Positions 52,227 to 61,049 of a stretch of DNA of 64,000 bases are shown piece by piece (positions within the stretch are counted from its first letter, which is position 1; each line of letters opens with the position of its first letter). This stretch comes from an uncultured Duncaniella sp. (GTDB lineage: Bacteria > Bacteroidota > Bacteroidia > Bacteroidales > Muribaculaceae), in assembly GCA_910589485.1 (NCBI GenBank), contig CAJUSW010000002.1:186001-250000 (forward strand). Direction: 5' to 3'. The notes under the pieces were generated by a model. That model did not search any database, was not told the DNA's origin, and was given only the letters and a program-made list of their open reading frames with translations. Position numbers and translations under genes: made by a program.

Positions 52227-54029
52227 ATGATTGACAACATTTTAACCCTCCTTTCGGCCCGTCACGCCAAGGAGCGTCCCGAGGCTCCCGCCCTGGCCGC
52301 TCAGGACGAGCAGGAGCGGTGGTATGATATATCCTGGCGCGAATTTGACCGCCAGATAGCTGTAGCATCACGTGCTCTCGCCGTTCTCGGCGTAGAGCCG
52401 CAGCACTGTGTAGCCACTTTCTCGGCCAACCGTCCCGAAAACCTCGTCACCGACTTCGCCTGCTACCGCAACCGTGCCGTGTCGGTATCCATCTACGCCA
52501 CCTCATCGCCCGAGCAGGTGGCCTATATCGTCAACGATGCCGGATGCGCAGTCCTGTTTGCCGGCAACGCCACCCAGTATCATTTTGCCCGCGAGGCCAT
52601 GGAGCACTGTCCCTGCCTCAAGCAGATAGTGGTGATAAAGCCCATCGAGCTTGACGAGGACGACTCCTCATCCATGCTGTGGGACGACTTCATGAAGCTG
52701 GGCGAGAACGCCTCGCCCGAGATCTCCGCCGAGGTCGACCGGCGCATAGCCTCGGCCACCCCCGACGATATCGCCACCCTCGTCTACACTTCAGGCACTA
52801 CCGGCGAGCCCAAGGGAGCCATCCTCACCCATTCCAACTATGACCATGCTCTCGAGGCCCACCGCGTGCGCCTCGACATGCTCAACCCCTCCGATGTCTC
52901 CATGGCATTCCTCCCCCTGAGCCATATATTCGAGAAAGGATTCACCTACGTGTGCCTCATGGTGGGCATAAAGGTCGCCGTCAACCGCGACCCCCGCGCC
53001 ATCCAGGATACCATCAAGGAGGTGCGCCCCACCTGCATGTGTGCCGTGCCCAGATTCTGGGAGAAGGTCTACACAGCCGTTCACGAGAAGATCAACTCCA
53101 TGAATCCCGTGTCGCGCTCCATGGTCAGGATGGCCCTCAAGGTTGGCCACAAGCGCAACGTCGACTACCGTCGCCGTGGCCTCAAGCCTCCATTCTGGCT
53201 CGAGAAGAGCTATCAGTTCTTTGACCGCAAGGTGTTTGCCATGCTCCGCAGCGCCATCGGCATCGACAATCCCAAGATATTCCCCACGGCCGGTGCACCC
53301 GTCTCGGCCGAGATCGTCGAATTCTTCCACTCGGCCGGACTGTTCCTCATGGTAGGCTACGGCCTCTCCGAGACCACAGCCACCGTCACCTGCTTCCCCA
53401 TGGTCGACTATCTGCTCGGCTCGGTGGGCACCCCCATCCCCGAGGTCAACGTGAAGATAGGCGACAACGATGAGGTGCTCGTGAAGTCACCCACCGTGAT
53501 GCGCGGCTACTACAACAAGCCCGAGGCCACCGCCGAGGCCTTCACCCCCGACGGCTGGTTCCGCACCGGTGACGCAGGATATATCCGCGACGGCGCCCTG
53601 TTCCTCACCGACCGCATCAAGGACCTCTTCAAGACCTCCAACGGCAAGTATATCGCCCCCCAGGCCATCGAGACCCGCCTCGGCACCGACAAGTTCATCG
53701 AGCAGGTGGCCGTGATCGGCGACAGCCGCAAATTCGTGAGCGCACTCATCGTCCCCGACTATGAGGCCCTGCGCAAGTGGGCCGACACCAACAAGGTGGC
53801 CTACTCAAACACCGACGAGCTCCTCACCGCCCCGCGCGTGATCGACATGATGGCCAAGCGCATCGAATCGCTCGAGAAGGGCCTCGCACCCTACGAGCGC
53901 ATCAAGCGTTTCACCCTCCTTCCCCACGAGTTCACCATGGAGAACGGCGAGCTCACCAACACCCTCAAGATCAAGCGTCGCGTCATCAACGAGCGTTACG
54001 CCTCATTGATCGAGAAGATGTATTCATGA
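52227..54029 (+). CDS. Long-chain acyl-CoA synthetase (AMP-forming)
   Basis: The 600 residues belong to the adenylate-forming family: P-loop LVYTSGTTGEPKGAILTH, substrate-site FPTAGAPVSAEIVEFFHSAG, GYGLSETTATVTCFP, the motif WFRTGDAGYIRDGALFLTDR and the C-terminal Lys region LKIKRRVINERYASL. It activates fatty acids with ATP and CoA in the cytosol. No membrane anchor is seen. It precedes asd by 40 bases and may be co-transcribed. Confidence 0.93.
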   Translation: MIDNILTLLSARHAKERPEAPALAAQDEQERWYDISWREFDRQIAVASRALAVLGVEPQHCVATFSANRPENLVTDFACYRNRAVSVSIYATSSPEQVAYIVNDAGCAVLFAGNATQYHFAREAMEHCPCLKQIVVIKPIELDEDDSSSMLWDDFMKLGENASPEISAEVDRRIASATPDDIATLVYTSGTTGEPKGAILTHSNYDHALEAHRVRLDMLNPSDVSMAFLPLSHIFEKGFTYVCLMVGIKVAVNRDPRAIQDTIKEVRPTCMCAVPRFWEKVYTAVHEKINSMNPVSRSMVRMALKVGHKRNVDYRRRGLKPPFWLEKSYQFFDRKVFAMLRSAIGIDNPKIFPTAGAPVSAEIVEFFHSAGLFLMVGYGLSETTATVTCFPMVDYLLGSVGTPIPEVNVKIGDNDEVLVKSPTVMRGYYNKPEATAEAFTPDGWFRTGDAGYIRDGALFLTDRIKDLFKTSNGKYIAPQAIETRLGTDKFIEQVAVIGDSRKFVSALIVPDYEALRKWADTNKVAYSNTDELLTAPRVIDMMAKRIESLEKGLAPYERIKRFTLLPHEFTMENGELTNTLKIKRRVINERYASLIEKMYS

Positions 54030-54069
54030 ATCTGAAAATCAAATAATCACAATAGGTAAAATAGTTTTT

Positions 54070-55077
54070 ATGAAAGTAGCAATTGTAGGCGTCAGTGGCG
54101 CCGTAGGCCAGGAGTTCCTCCGGGTGCTTGATGAGCAGAACTTCCCCATCGACGAGCTCCTCCTCTTCGGATCGGAGCGTTCAGCCGGCCGCACCTACCG
54201 TTTCCGCGGTCAGGATTACACCGTACAGCTCCTCCGCGACGAGCCCGAGGATTTCCGTGGCGTGGACTTCGCATTTGTTTCAGCCGGAGCCTCAGTGTCC
54301 AAGAAATATGCCGACGTGATCACCAAGCACGGCGCCGTGATGATCGACAACTCATCGGCCTTCCGCATGGATCCCGATGTGCCCCTGGTGGTGCCCGAAG
54401 TCAACGGTGACGACGCTTTCAACGCTCCCCGTGGCGTGATTGCCAACCCCAACTGCACCACTGCCATCATGGTGGTTGCCCTCAAGCCCCTCAACGACAT
54501 CTCGCCCATCAAGCGCGTCCACGTAGCCACCTACCAGGCCGCCAGCGGTGCCGGTGCATCGGGCATGGACGAGCTCGAGAATCAGTATGCCGAGATCGTG
54601 AGCGGACAGGAGCCTACCGTAGAGAAGTTTGCCTATCAGCTTGCCTACAACCTCATCCCCCACATCGACGTGTTCCTCGACAACGACTACACCAAGGAGG
54701 AGATGAAGATGTTCAACGAGACCCGCAAGATCATGCACGCCCCCGACCTCTCCGTGAGCGCCACCTGTGTGCGTGTGCCCGTGTCGCGCGCCCATAGCGA
54801 GGCTGTATGGGTCGAGACCGAGCGTCCCGTCTCGGTAGCTGAGGCCCGCGAGGCGTTCTCCAAGGCCGAGGGTCTGGTAGTGGTCGATGAGCCCGCCGAG
54901 AAGAAGTATCCCATGCCTCTGTTCGCCGCCGGAACCGATCCCGTATTCCTGGGCCGTCTCCGCGAGGATGTCGCCAACCCCAACGGCCTCACATTCTGGC
55001 TCGTGGGCGACCAGATCAAGAAGGGTGCCGCACTCAACGCCGTCCAGATCGCCCAGTACATGATCGCTCACCGATAA
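54070..55077 (+). CDS. asd: Aspartate-semialdehyde dehydrogenase
   Basis: Asd reduces aspartyl phosphate to the semialdehyde, feeding lysine/DAP, threonine and methionine. The 335 residues have VAIVGVSGAVGQEFLRVL (NADP loop), the catalytic Cys129 in IANPNCTTAIMVVAL, YQAASGAGASGMDELENQ and CVRVPVSRAHSEAVW. It supplies DAP, in line with the meso-DAP type MurE. The stop is followed at once by a palindrome and GGTTAT units (55078-55121). Confidence 0.97.
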   Translation: MKVAIVGVSGAVGQEFLRVLDEQNFPIDELLLFGSERSAGRTYRFRGQDYTVQLLRDEPEDFRGVDFAFVSAGASVSKKYADVITKHGAVMIDNSSAFRMDPDVPLVVPEVNGDDAFNAPRGVIANPNCTTAIMVVALKPLNDISPIKRVHVATYQAASGAGASGMDELENQYAEIVSGQEPTVEKFAYQLAYNLIPHIDVFLDNDYTKEEMKMFNETRKIMHAPDLSVSATCVRVPVSRAHSEAVWVETERPVSVAEAREAFSKAEGLVVVDEPAEKKYPMPLFAAGTDPVFLGRLREDVANPNGLTFWLVGDQIKKGAALNAVQIAQYMIAHR

Positions 55078-55121
55078 TTCCGCTTCGCGGAAGGTTATAA
55101 GGTCAGGAGGTTATAGGGTTA
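55078..55121 (+). repeat. Palindrome plus GGTTAT units after asd
   Basis: TTCCGC-TTC-GCGGAA (55078-55092) directly follows the asd stop, then GGTTAT at 55093 and 55109 and GGTTA at 55117. The same palindrome arms occur after panB. The following 55122-55247 shows no gene. Confidence 0.65.
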
Positions 55122-55247
55122 GGGACTTGATGTTTCTATATCTTGGTTAAGTTGATAACTTTATCATTTTCATACGTGTAAGGCTCTGCCATTGAAAGGG
55201 CGGCCACTGAAACTCATGTCCTTGACCCTATAGCCTCCTGAACCCAA

Positions 55248-55343
55248 ATAACCTCATAACCTCTTTCCGGGTCGAGGTAAAGAATCCCCCCGGATAACCT
55301 CATAATCTCCTTAACCCCATAACCTTTTAAGCTCAGCTTAAAA
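55248..55343 (+). repeat. ATAACC units and start-adjacent palindrome ahead of the dedA-like gene
   Basis: ATAACC begins at 55248, 55256, 55294 and 55319, followed by TTTTAAGC-TCA-GCTTAAAA (55325-55343), 6 bases before the ATG. The palindrome is shared with the murG and rpe leaders. Confidence 0.7.
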
Positions 55344-55349
55344 TAACGT

Positions 55350-56009
55350 ATGATCTTAGCATTATTTGATCCCGCAGGGATCATGGCCCAGTTTCTCGAA
55401 GCCGATGCCATCACAGTCTACATGCTCGTGCTGGTATTCATGATAGTAGAGAGCTCGTTTGTGCCGTTTCCCTCCGAGGTGATTGTCCCCCCTGCCGCCT
55501 ACCTGGCATGCACAAGCCACGAAGTCAACATTGTGGTGATAGTGCTCCTCGCCACCGTCGGCGCCATCATCGGGGCGCTCATCAACTACTACCTGTCCCT
55601 ATGGATAGGCCGTCCGATAGTCTATAAGTTTGCCGGAAGCCGTCTGGGCCACGCCCTGCTCCTCAATGAGGAGAAAGTGCGCCATGCCGAGGAATATTTC
55701 GACGCCCACGGAGCCATCTCCACTTTCATTGGCCGTCTCGTTCCCGCCGTGCGTCAGCTCATCTCCATCCCCGCCGGACTCGCCCGCATGAACCTCGGCA
55801 AATTCATCATCTTTACCGGCCTCGGGGCATGTACATGGAACATTGTCCTTGCCGCTCTCGGCTACTGGCTCGGCACCGTAGTGCCACGCGAGCAGCTCTA
55901 CGCCAAGGTCGAGGAGTACAACGACTACCTCACCTACATCGGTCTCGGCATTGGCCTCGTATGCGTGGCCATAATCCTCTACAACGCCTTCCGTCCCCGC
56001 AAGAAGTAA
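55350..56009 (+). CDS. DedA family membrane protein
   Basis: The 219 residues have the DedA/VTT domain: FVPFPSEVIVPPAAYL, GALINYYLSLWIGRPIVYKF, GRLVPAVRQLISIPAGLARM (the conserved basic-Pro segment), and a final hydrophobic helix (GLGIGLVCVAIILYNAF). DedA proteins are flippase-like lipid transporters, some for undecaprenyl phosphate. The leader holds the repeated palindrome and ATAACC units. Confidence 0.92.
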   Translation: MILALFDPAGIMAQFLEADAITVYMLVLVFMIVESSFVPFPSEVIVPPAAYLACTSHEVNIVVIVLLATVGAIIGALINYYLSLWIGRPIVYKFAGSRLGHALLLNEEKVRHAEEYFDAHGAISTFIGRLVPAVRQLISIPAGLARMNLGKFIIFTGLGACTWNIVLAALGYWLGTVVPREQLYAKVEEYNDYLTYIGLGIGLVCVAIILYNAFRPRKK

Positions 56010-56025
56010 GCTCTTGCCTCCTCAA

Positions 56026-56099
56026 CCCTGCGATAGCCATATCGCAGGGAATAACCACATAACCCTATAACCCCATAACCTTTTAAGCTCCGCTTAAAA
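56026..56099 (+). repeat. Palindrome, four ATAACC units at exact 8-base steps, palindrome, then rpe ATG
   Basis: CCCTGCGATA-GCCA-TATCGCAGGG (56026-56049) is followed by ATAACC at 56051, 56059, 56067 and 56075, then TTTTAAGC-TCC-GCTTAAAA (56081-56099), whose last A is the first base of the rpe ATG. This is the cleanest copy of the intergenic element. Confidence 0.75.
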
Positions 56100-56761
56100 T
56101 GAACCTCCAGGTAGCCCCTTCCCTCCTTGCCGCTGATTTCGCCCGTCTGGGCGAAGCGGTCGAGATAGTCAACCGCAGTGACGCGTCCCTCATCCACATC
56201 GATGTGATGGACGGCATGTTTGTCCCCAACATCTCGGTGGGCTTCCCCGTGATAGCCTCCATCAGCCGTGTGGCCGAGAAGCCTCTCGATGTCCACATGA
56301 TGGTGGTGGATCCGGGGCGTTTTGTCGGAGCCGTGCGCGATGCCGGCGCCCATCTCATGAATGTCCATTACGAAGCTTGCACCCACCTCAACCGTGTGAT
56401 AGCCTCCATCCATGAGGCCGGCATGAAAGCCGGAGTCACCCTCAATCCCGCCACCCCCGTAGGGATGCTCGAGGATATTATCGGCGATGTCGACATGGTG
56501 TTGCTCATGAGTGTCAACCCCGGATTCGGTGGGCAGAAATTCATCCCCGGCACCATCGCCAAGGTGCGCCGTCTCCACGAGCTGATAGCCCTCTCAGGCT
56601 CTCAGGCCCTCATCGAGATCGACGGCGGAGTCGACCTCAACACAGCCCCCGCGCTCATCGAGGCCGGGGCCGACATACTGGTGGCCGGAAGCTACGTGTT
56701 CAAGGCCCCCGATCCCATCCGCGCCATCCACGACCTGAGGCTGCTCGGAGAGAATAGATAA
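56099..56761 (+). CDS. rpe: Ribulose-phosphate 3-epimerase
   Basis: Rpe interconverts ribulose 5-phosphate and xylulose 5-phosphate in the pentose phosphate pathway. The 220 residues have the TIM-barrel blocks SLLAADFARLGEAVEIVN, SLIHIDVMDGMFVPNIS (metal Asp and His), LDVHMMVVDPGRF, VLLMSVNPGFGGQKFIP and EIDGGVDLNTAPALIEAGAD. The start codon is part of the palindrome described for this leader. Confidence 0.97.
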   Translation: MNLQVAPSLLAADFARLGEAVEIVNRSDASLIHIDVMDGMFVPNISVGFPVIASISRVAEKPLDVHMMVVDPGRFVGAVRDAGAHLMNVHYEACTHLNRVIASIHEAGMKAGVTLNPATPVGMLEDIIGDVDMVLLMSVNPGFGGQKFIPGTIAKVRRLHELIALSGSQALIEIDGGVDLNTAPALIEAGADILVAGSYVFKAPDPIRAIHDLRLLGENR

Positions 56762-56804
56762 AGACTGCTAAAGATTAGACCGCTAAAGATACCGACTTCC
56801 ATAT

Positions 56805-58076
56805 ATGAGTGAGATAGGAGAAATACGCATCGAGGATTACGATTATCCTCTCCCCGACGAGCGAATCGCCAAACATCCCCTTGCCGAACGCGACCGTTGC
56901 CTGTTGCTGGTGCGCGGTCAGGAGGGGGAGATTTCAACACGCATCTTCAGCGATCTGCCGTCGCTTCTCCCTCCCGACTCCATGCTGGTCTACAACAACA
57001 CCCGCGTCATCAACGCCCGCCTGCGTTTCCGCAAGGGTGCCGACAGCCAGGGCGCGCTCATCGAGATATTCTGCCTCGAGCCCCACACTCCGGCCGACTA
57101 TGCCGTGAATTTCGCCTCACGCGGGGAGTGTTCGTGGAACTGTCTCGTGGGCAACTCCAAGCGGTGGAAGGATGGCCCACTCTCTCGCCGTGTCACCGTC
57201 GACGGCGGTATAGAGCTTACCCTCACCGCCACCCGTCTCAGCAAGGACGGCGCGGCATCGGTGGTGCAATTCTCGTGGGATAACCCCGAGGTCACTTTCA
57301 GCTCCATCATCTCGGCGCTTGGTGAAATTCCCATCCCTCCCTATCTCAACCGCTCCACCGAGGAGAGCGACTCGGCCGACTATCAGACCGTCTACTCCCG
57401 CATAGAAGGCTCTGTGGCCGCTCCGACCGCCGGATTACATTTCACTCCCGCCGTGCTCGAGGCTATCGATGAGGCCGGGATACCGCGCCGTGAGCTCACG
57501 CTCCATGTGGGGGCCGGCACATTCCAGCCCGTCAAGAGCGACACCATCGGCGATCACGAGATGCACAGCGAGTTCATAGCCGTGTCGCGCGCGCTCATCG
57601 AGGAACTATCCGCAACCCCGCGCCGAGTCATCGCCGTGGGCACCACTTCGGTGCGCACCCTCGAGAGCCTCTACCACCTGGGCTGTATGCTCGCCTCCTG
57701 TCCCGATTGTGCCTCGGAGGATCATCTCACCCTCCCGCAGTGGTACCCCTACAGCCCCGCCCATCCGGGCCTGAGCGTGCACGACTCCATGCAGGCCATT
57801 CTGGAGCATCTCGACGCCACCGGCCAGAACACGTTCATCGCCTCGACACGCCTCATGATCGCACCGGGCTACATCTACAGGATAGTCCGGGGTATGGTCA
57901 CCAATTTCCATCAGCCCCGTTCCACCCTCCTGTTGCTTGTATCGGCATTCCTCGGCAATTCAGGGGAGGCCTCTGGATGTGGGAATGTCCCCGAGTGGCG
58001 ACGTCTCTACGATTACGCTCTCGCCGGCACCTACCGCTTCCTTTCCTACGGCGACGCTTGTCTATTGTTGCGTTAG
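56805..58076 (+). CDS. queA: S-adenosylmethionine:tRNA ribosyltransferase-isomerase
   Basis: QueA transfers the ribosyl part of SAM to preQ1 in tRNA, making epoxyqueuosine. The 423 residues (longer than the 356 of E. coli, with extra loops) have YDYPLPDERIAKHPLAERDR, MLVYNNTRVINARL, PTAGLHFTPAVLEAIDEAGI, LHVGAGTFQPVKSDTIGDHE and MVTNFHQPRSTLLLLVSAFL. A Cys-containing insert (LASCPDCASEDHLTLPQW) occupies about 295-320. Its 3' end overlaps the end of the GH115 remnant on the other strand by 15 bases. Confidence 0.94.
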   Translation: MSEIGEIRIEDYDYPLPDERIAKHPLAERDRCLLLVRGQEGEISTRIFSDLPSLLPPDSMLVYNNTRVINARLRFRKGADSQGALIEIFCLEPHTPADYAVNFASRGECSWNCLVGNSKRWKDGPLSRRVTVDGGIELTLTATRLSKDGAASVVQFSWDNPEVTFSSIISALGEIPIPPYLNRSTEESDSADYQTVYSRIEGSVAAPTAGLHFTPAVLEAIDEAGIPRRELTLHVGAGTFQPVKSDTIGDHEMHSEFIAVSRALIEELSATPRRVIAVGTTSVRTLESLYHLGCMLASCPDCASEDHLTLPQWYPYSPAHPGLSVHDSMQAILEHLDATGQNTFIASTRLMIAPGYIYRIVRGMVTNFHQPRSTLLLLVSAFLGNSGEASGCGNVPEWRRLYDYALAGTYRFLSYGDACLLLR

Positions 58077-58681
58077 GCCACCTGTTTCGCTGTCCACTTC
58101 CGGCCCTACGTAGGTAGGCTTCAGTCCGCCCCAGTCGATAATGGCACGTTGCACTATCATACCCGGGTCGCCGGTGGTGAATGTCAGCGTGTGGCTCCCG
58201 AGGCTCGGATCCACGGCAAACTTACGCTTGAACTCCATGCCGTTGCGCAGCACATTGGCTTTCCATTCGGTCGACCATTCCCGGGGCAGATATTCCAGCA
58301 CCTCCACCGGCTCTCCGTCCACCACCTCTTTGCTCTCGGGGTGGGTGTAGAAGGCTCCCGTGCATGAGTGCATGGCCGGGGCCATCATGTTGCCCTTGAG
58401 GCGCAGTATCAGCTCGCACACCCTGGCATATGTGCGCGGGCCTATGTCGCCAAGTTCCTTTTCATAGTTCAGCGAGGCCCACGGCTTCAATCCCCAGTCC
58501 TCATCGTTGATGAAGATGCCACGGTCTCCACTGTAGGGCCGTCGGCGGGGTCGGTCACTATGGGTGCTCCGGCAAGCTCCACTCCGGGAGCTCCGGCATT
58601 GAAGCTCACGTTTATCTCCCCTCGCATTATCGGGGCACACATGGCCATGAGCGCTATTGTTACGGCTGAGATTATTTTCAT
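58062..58681 (-). pseudogene. GH115 alpha-glucuronidase remnant
   Basis: Intact GH115 enzymes have about 850-1000 residues. Here three pieces remain. First, a signal peptide and short start (MKIISAVTIALMAMCAPIMR, 58487-58681). Then, in another frame, the GH115 core start RGIFINDEDWGLKPWASLNY and a piece to about HPESKEVVDG. Then, directly fused, the enzyme's C-terminal part EWKANVLRNGMEFKRKFAVD to DWGGLKPTYVGP. So the gene has a frameshift and at least one large internal deletion. The reading end runs into queA. It lies beside a GH43-like enzyme, so this was probably part of a xylan utilisation unit. Confidence 0.8.
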
Positions 58682-58696
58682 GGATTGAATAAATTT

Positions 58697-58731
58697 CCGC
58701 CCGGAACCATTGCCTGAGTGACTCCGGGCGG
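58697..58731 (-). terminator. Hairpin after the GH43-like gene
   Basis: CCGCCCGGA (58697-58705) pairs with TCCGGGCGG (58723-58731), a 9-base stem; the minus-strand tail is AAATTTATT. It lies between the GH43-like gene and the GH115 remnant. Confidence 0.55.
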
Positions 58732-58776
58732 TGGTGTCGGAGGCCGAGGTTCAGCGGCCCCTCATAGTATTATAGA

Positions 58777-60837
58777 TTATTGGAATTTCACGTGATAGGT
58801 CTTCACCGCGCCGTTGTAGTCGCACTTCACGGTGGCGTCGCCTCCCCATTTCACGGGCTGGATCACCTCGACCTTTACGGCGGGATCGCTTGCCGAGGCT
58901 GTCACGCGGGGTGCGTTGAGTCCGGTCACGGGCACTGCCACCTCGTAGTGGTCATAGCCGGTGTAGCCGTTCAGAGCGTTCATCCTCGCCGGAGTGGCGG
59001 CCACTTTCACCTCCTTGCCGTCCACCTGTATGCTCACGGCAGGCACCACGGGTGCTTCCATTGTCTCCCCCTTGCGGGTGAATCCGAGTCCGCGCAGACT
59101 GCACAGCTTCTCCCCCTTGGGTCCGCGGGCCACCAGGTAGATGCCATGTTTCCCTTTGAGACCCTCCACGGCTTTGGCCACGTCGGCGCTCAGAGCGGTC
59201 ATCTCGCCCTGCTTTCCGGCGGGGACGCTCAGTTCGGCTATCTTGCGTCCTTTCCATGTGGAGTTGTCCCACGGGCCGTCGAGCATCACGTCGATGGTGA
59301 AGGTCTGATTGGTGAGTGGGGTGAGGAAGAGGTTTACTTTGGTCTTGTCCCCCTTCTTCGTGCCGGCGAAAGGCTTGAGGCCCTTAGTGGCTTTCTTGAG
59401 TCCTCCGAAGCCGAAGTATTTGAATCCCACCACGTCATCACCGTTCATGATCACGGGCATATTGTTGTCCCATATGTCCCATGCGTCCTGCATGGCCTGG
59501 CCGTTGGAGAGGTAGCAGGCATATCCTGCCGAATAGTATTTGTGGGGATCGAGTCCGTAGATCTGGAACCCCTCCGAGGTCACCTCGGCGCCGGTATATT
59601 CCGTGCCGTTGGATGCCTTGGCAGTCACTGCTCCGTCGGCGGGAGCGTAGGGGTCGTAACCGCGTATCACCACTTTACCGCCTTCGGCCACAGGGGTCTC
59701 GTCCCAGCTGATGGTGACGGGGGCCACCATGGCCTGGCGGGCGAAGCCGAATCCGCGGGGCGGGCGGTGATAGAACACGTACCACTGGCCGTTGATCTCC
59801 TGGAGACTGCCGTGGGTGTTGTGTCCGGCATTGGTGGTGGTGAGGGCCGAGTCGTCCTCGTTGGGCACAACTCCGCGCGAGTCAACCAGCACACCTCCAC
59901 TGCGCCACGGGCCCAGAGGCGTGTCGCCGTAGGCATACCGGAGGGTGGAGTTGGTGTTGCCCAGGCCATACTCCTTGCCCGAGTAGCCTGAGAATATCAT
60001 TACATATTTGTTGCCTACCTTGCGTATCGACGAGGCTTCGAAGAATCCGAAATCCTGTGGAGCCTGGCTCTTGTAGAGAGCAGGATACTCGGTGCCCTTG
60101 GGATCGCGTATCTCCCCTTGCGGGGTGCATGCGGGGATGAAGTAGGGGATCACTTCTGTGCCGGGGCGCACCGAATACATGGTGGCCTGGTCGAGCTGGG
60201 CGGCCGATGAGCGCTGGAATCCCCAGAAGCCGTAGGCACGGAATCCTTTGCCGTAATCGGGATCATTCTCGTCGGTGATCACGTCGACATATATCGAGGG
60301 GTCGAAGCCGAGGATACTTCCCGCCACTGTGGCCGAGCCGTCGGCGGTGAGGTTGACCGGAGTGAACGGGCCGTCGGGGCGGGTGCCTTTGCACACCATA
60401 GCCTCCCTGCGCGGGCCACGGCTGTGGGGGTAGAGGTAGTACACCTTGGAGCCGTTCTTCTGCGGTATCTCCACCAGGTCGGGGGCATACATGATGTCCC
60501 ACTTGCCGTCGTGCTGATAAGTGAATATGGGGCCGTCGTCGCGCCAGTCGGTGAGGTCCTCGACCGGGGCCGACCACATGCGTATGTCCGATCCGCAATA
60601 CTTGTCCACACTCGTGTCGTGCGAACCTATTATATAGGCTCTGTAACTGCCGGGTTTGTCGGGATCCTCAAACACTCTCGGTTCGCCGTCGGGCAGATGC
60701 TCCCACAAGGGGAGATAGGGGTTTCCCGTACCGGCCTGAGAATTGCTGACGTTGCCGGGGGTATTTGCCAGGGCGAGTGCCGGGCTTAAGGTTGCCGTGA
60801 AGCAGAGCAACATCCGGCATATCGATCGTATTTTCAT
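58777..60837 (-). CDS. GH43-like glycoside hydrolase, secreted
   Basis: The protein has 686 residues. A signal peptide (ICRMLLCFTATLSPALALA) exports it. The five-blade propeller of GH43 occupies about 35-400: EPRVFEDPDKPGSYRAYI with the usual general-base Asp region, DIMYAPDLVEIPQKNG, FFEASSIRKVGNKYVMIFSG with the acid Glu, and GHNTHGSLQEINGQWYVFYH. A C-terminal beta-sandwich (about 430-560), in the place of a carbohydrate-binding module, and an Ig-like tail follow. Members act on arabinan, xylan or galactan side chains. The neighbouring GH115 wreck points to glucuronoxylan. Confidence 0.88.
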   Translation of the reverse strand: MKIRSICRMLLCFTATLSPALALANTPGNVSNSQAGTGNPYLPLWEHLPDGEPRVFEDPDKPGSYRAYIIGSHDTSVDKYCGSDIRMWSAPVEDLTDWRDDGPIFTYQHDGKWDIMYAPDLVEIPQKNGSKVYYLYPHSRGPRREAMVCKGTRPDGPFTPVNLTADGSATVAGSILGFDPSIYVDVITDENDPDYGKGFRAYGFWGFQRSSAAQLDQATMYSVRPGTEVIPYFIPACTPQGEIRDPKGTEYPALYKSQAPQDFGFFEASSIRKVGNKYVMIFSGYSGKEYGLGNTNSTLRYAYGDTPLGPWRSGGVLVDSRGVVPNEDDSALTTTNAGHNTHGSLQEINGQWYVFYHRPPRGFGFARQAMVAPVTISWDETPVAEGGKVVIRGYDPYAPADGAVTAKASNGTEYTGAEVTSEGFQIYGLDPHKYYSAGYACYLSNGQAMQDAWDIWDNNMPVIMNGDDVVGFKYFGFGGLKKATKGLKPFAGTKKGDKTKVNLFLTPLTNQTFTIDVMLDGPWDNSTWKGRKIAELSVPAGKQGEMTALSADVAKAVEGLKGKHGIYLVARGPKGEKLCSLRGLGFTRKGETMEAPVVPAVSIQVDGKEVKVAATPARMNALNGYTGYDHYEVAVPVTGLNAPRVTASASDPAVKVEVIQPVKWGGDATVKCDYNGAVKTYHVKFQ

Positions 60838-61049
60838 GATAGTGTGGGGTGATGGTGAATGTGATGATTTTGTGAAAGTAAAATTACTTTAAATCCCCGA
60901 GACGGGCTGTCGGATATGTCTCCGATATTTACAACGGAGACACCCCCCACGCCCCCGGTATCTCATATACCTTTGATTTTGTATCATCCCCCCGGGTTTT
61001 TCACAGTTCCACGCCGCTTTCCACCTCCGCCATCACGGGATGAGGAGGG

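Noticed and set aside
58780..59991. Open frame of 403 residues on the plus strand
   Set aside because: Antisense to the GH43-like gene; Val/Gly/His-rich shadow.
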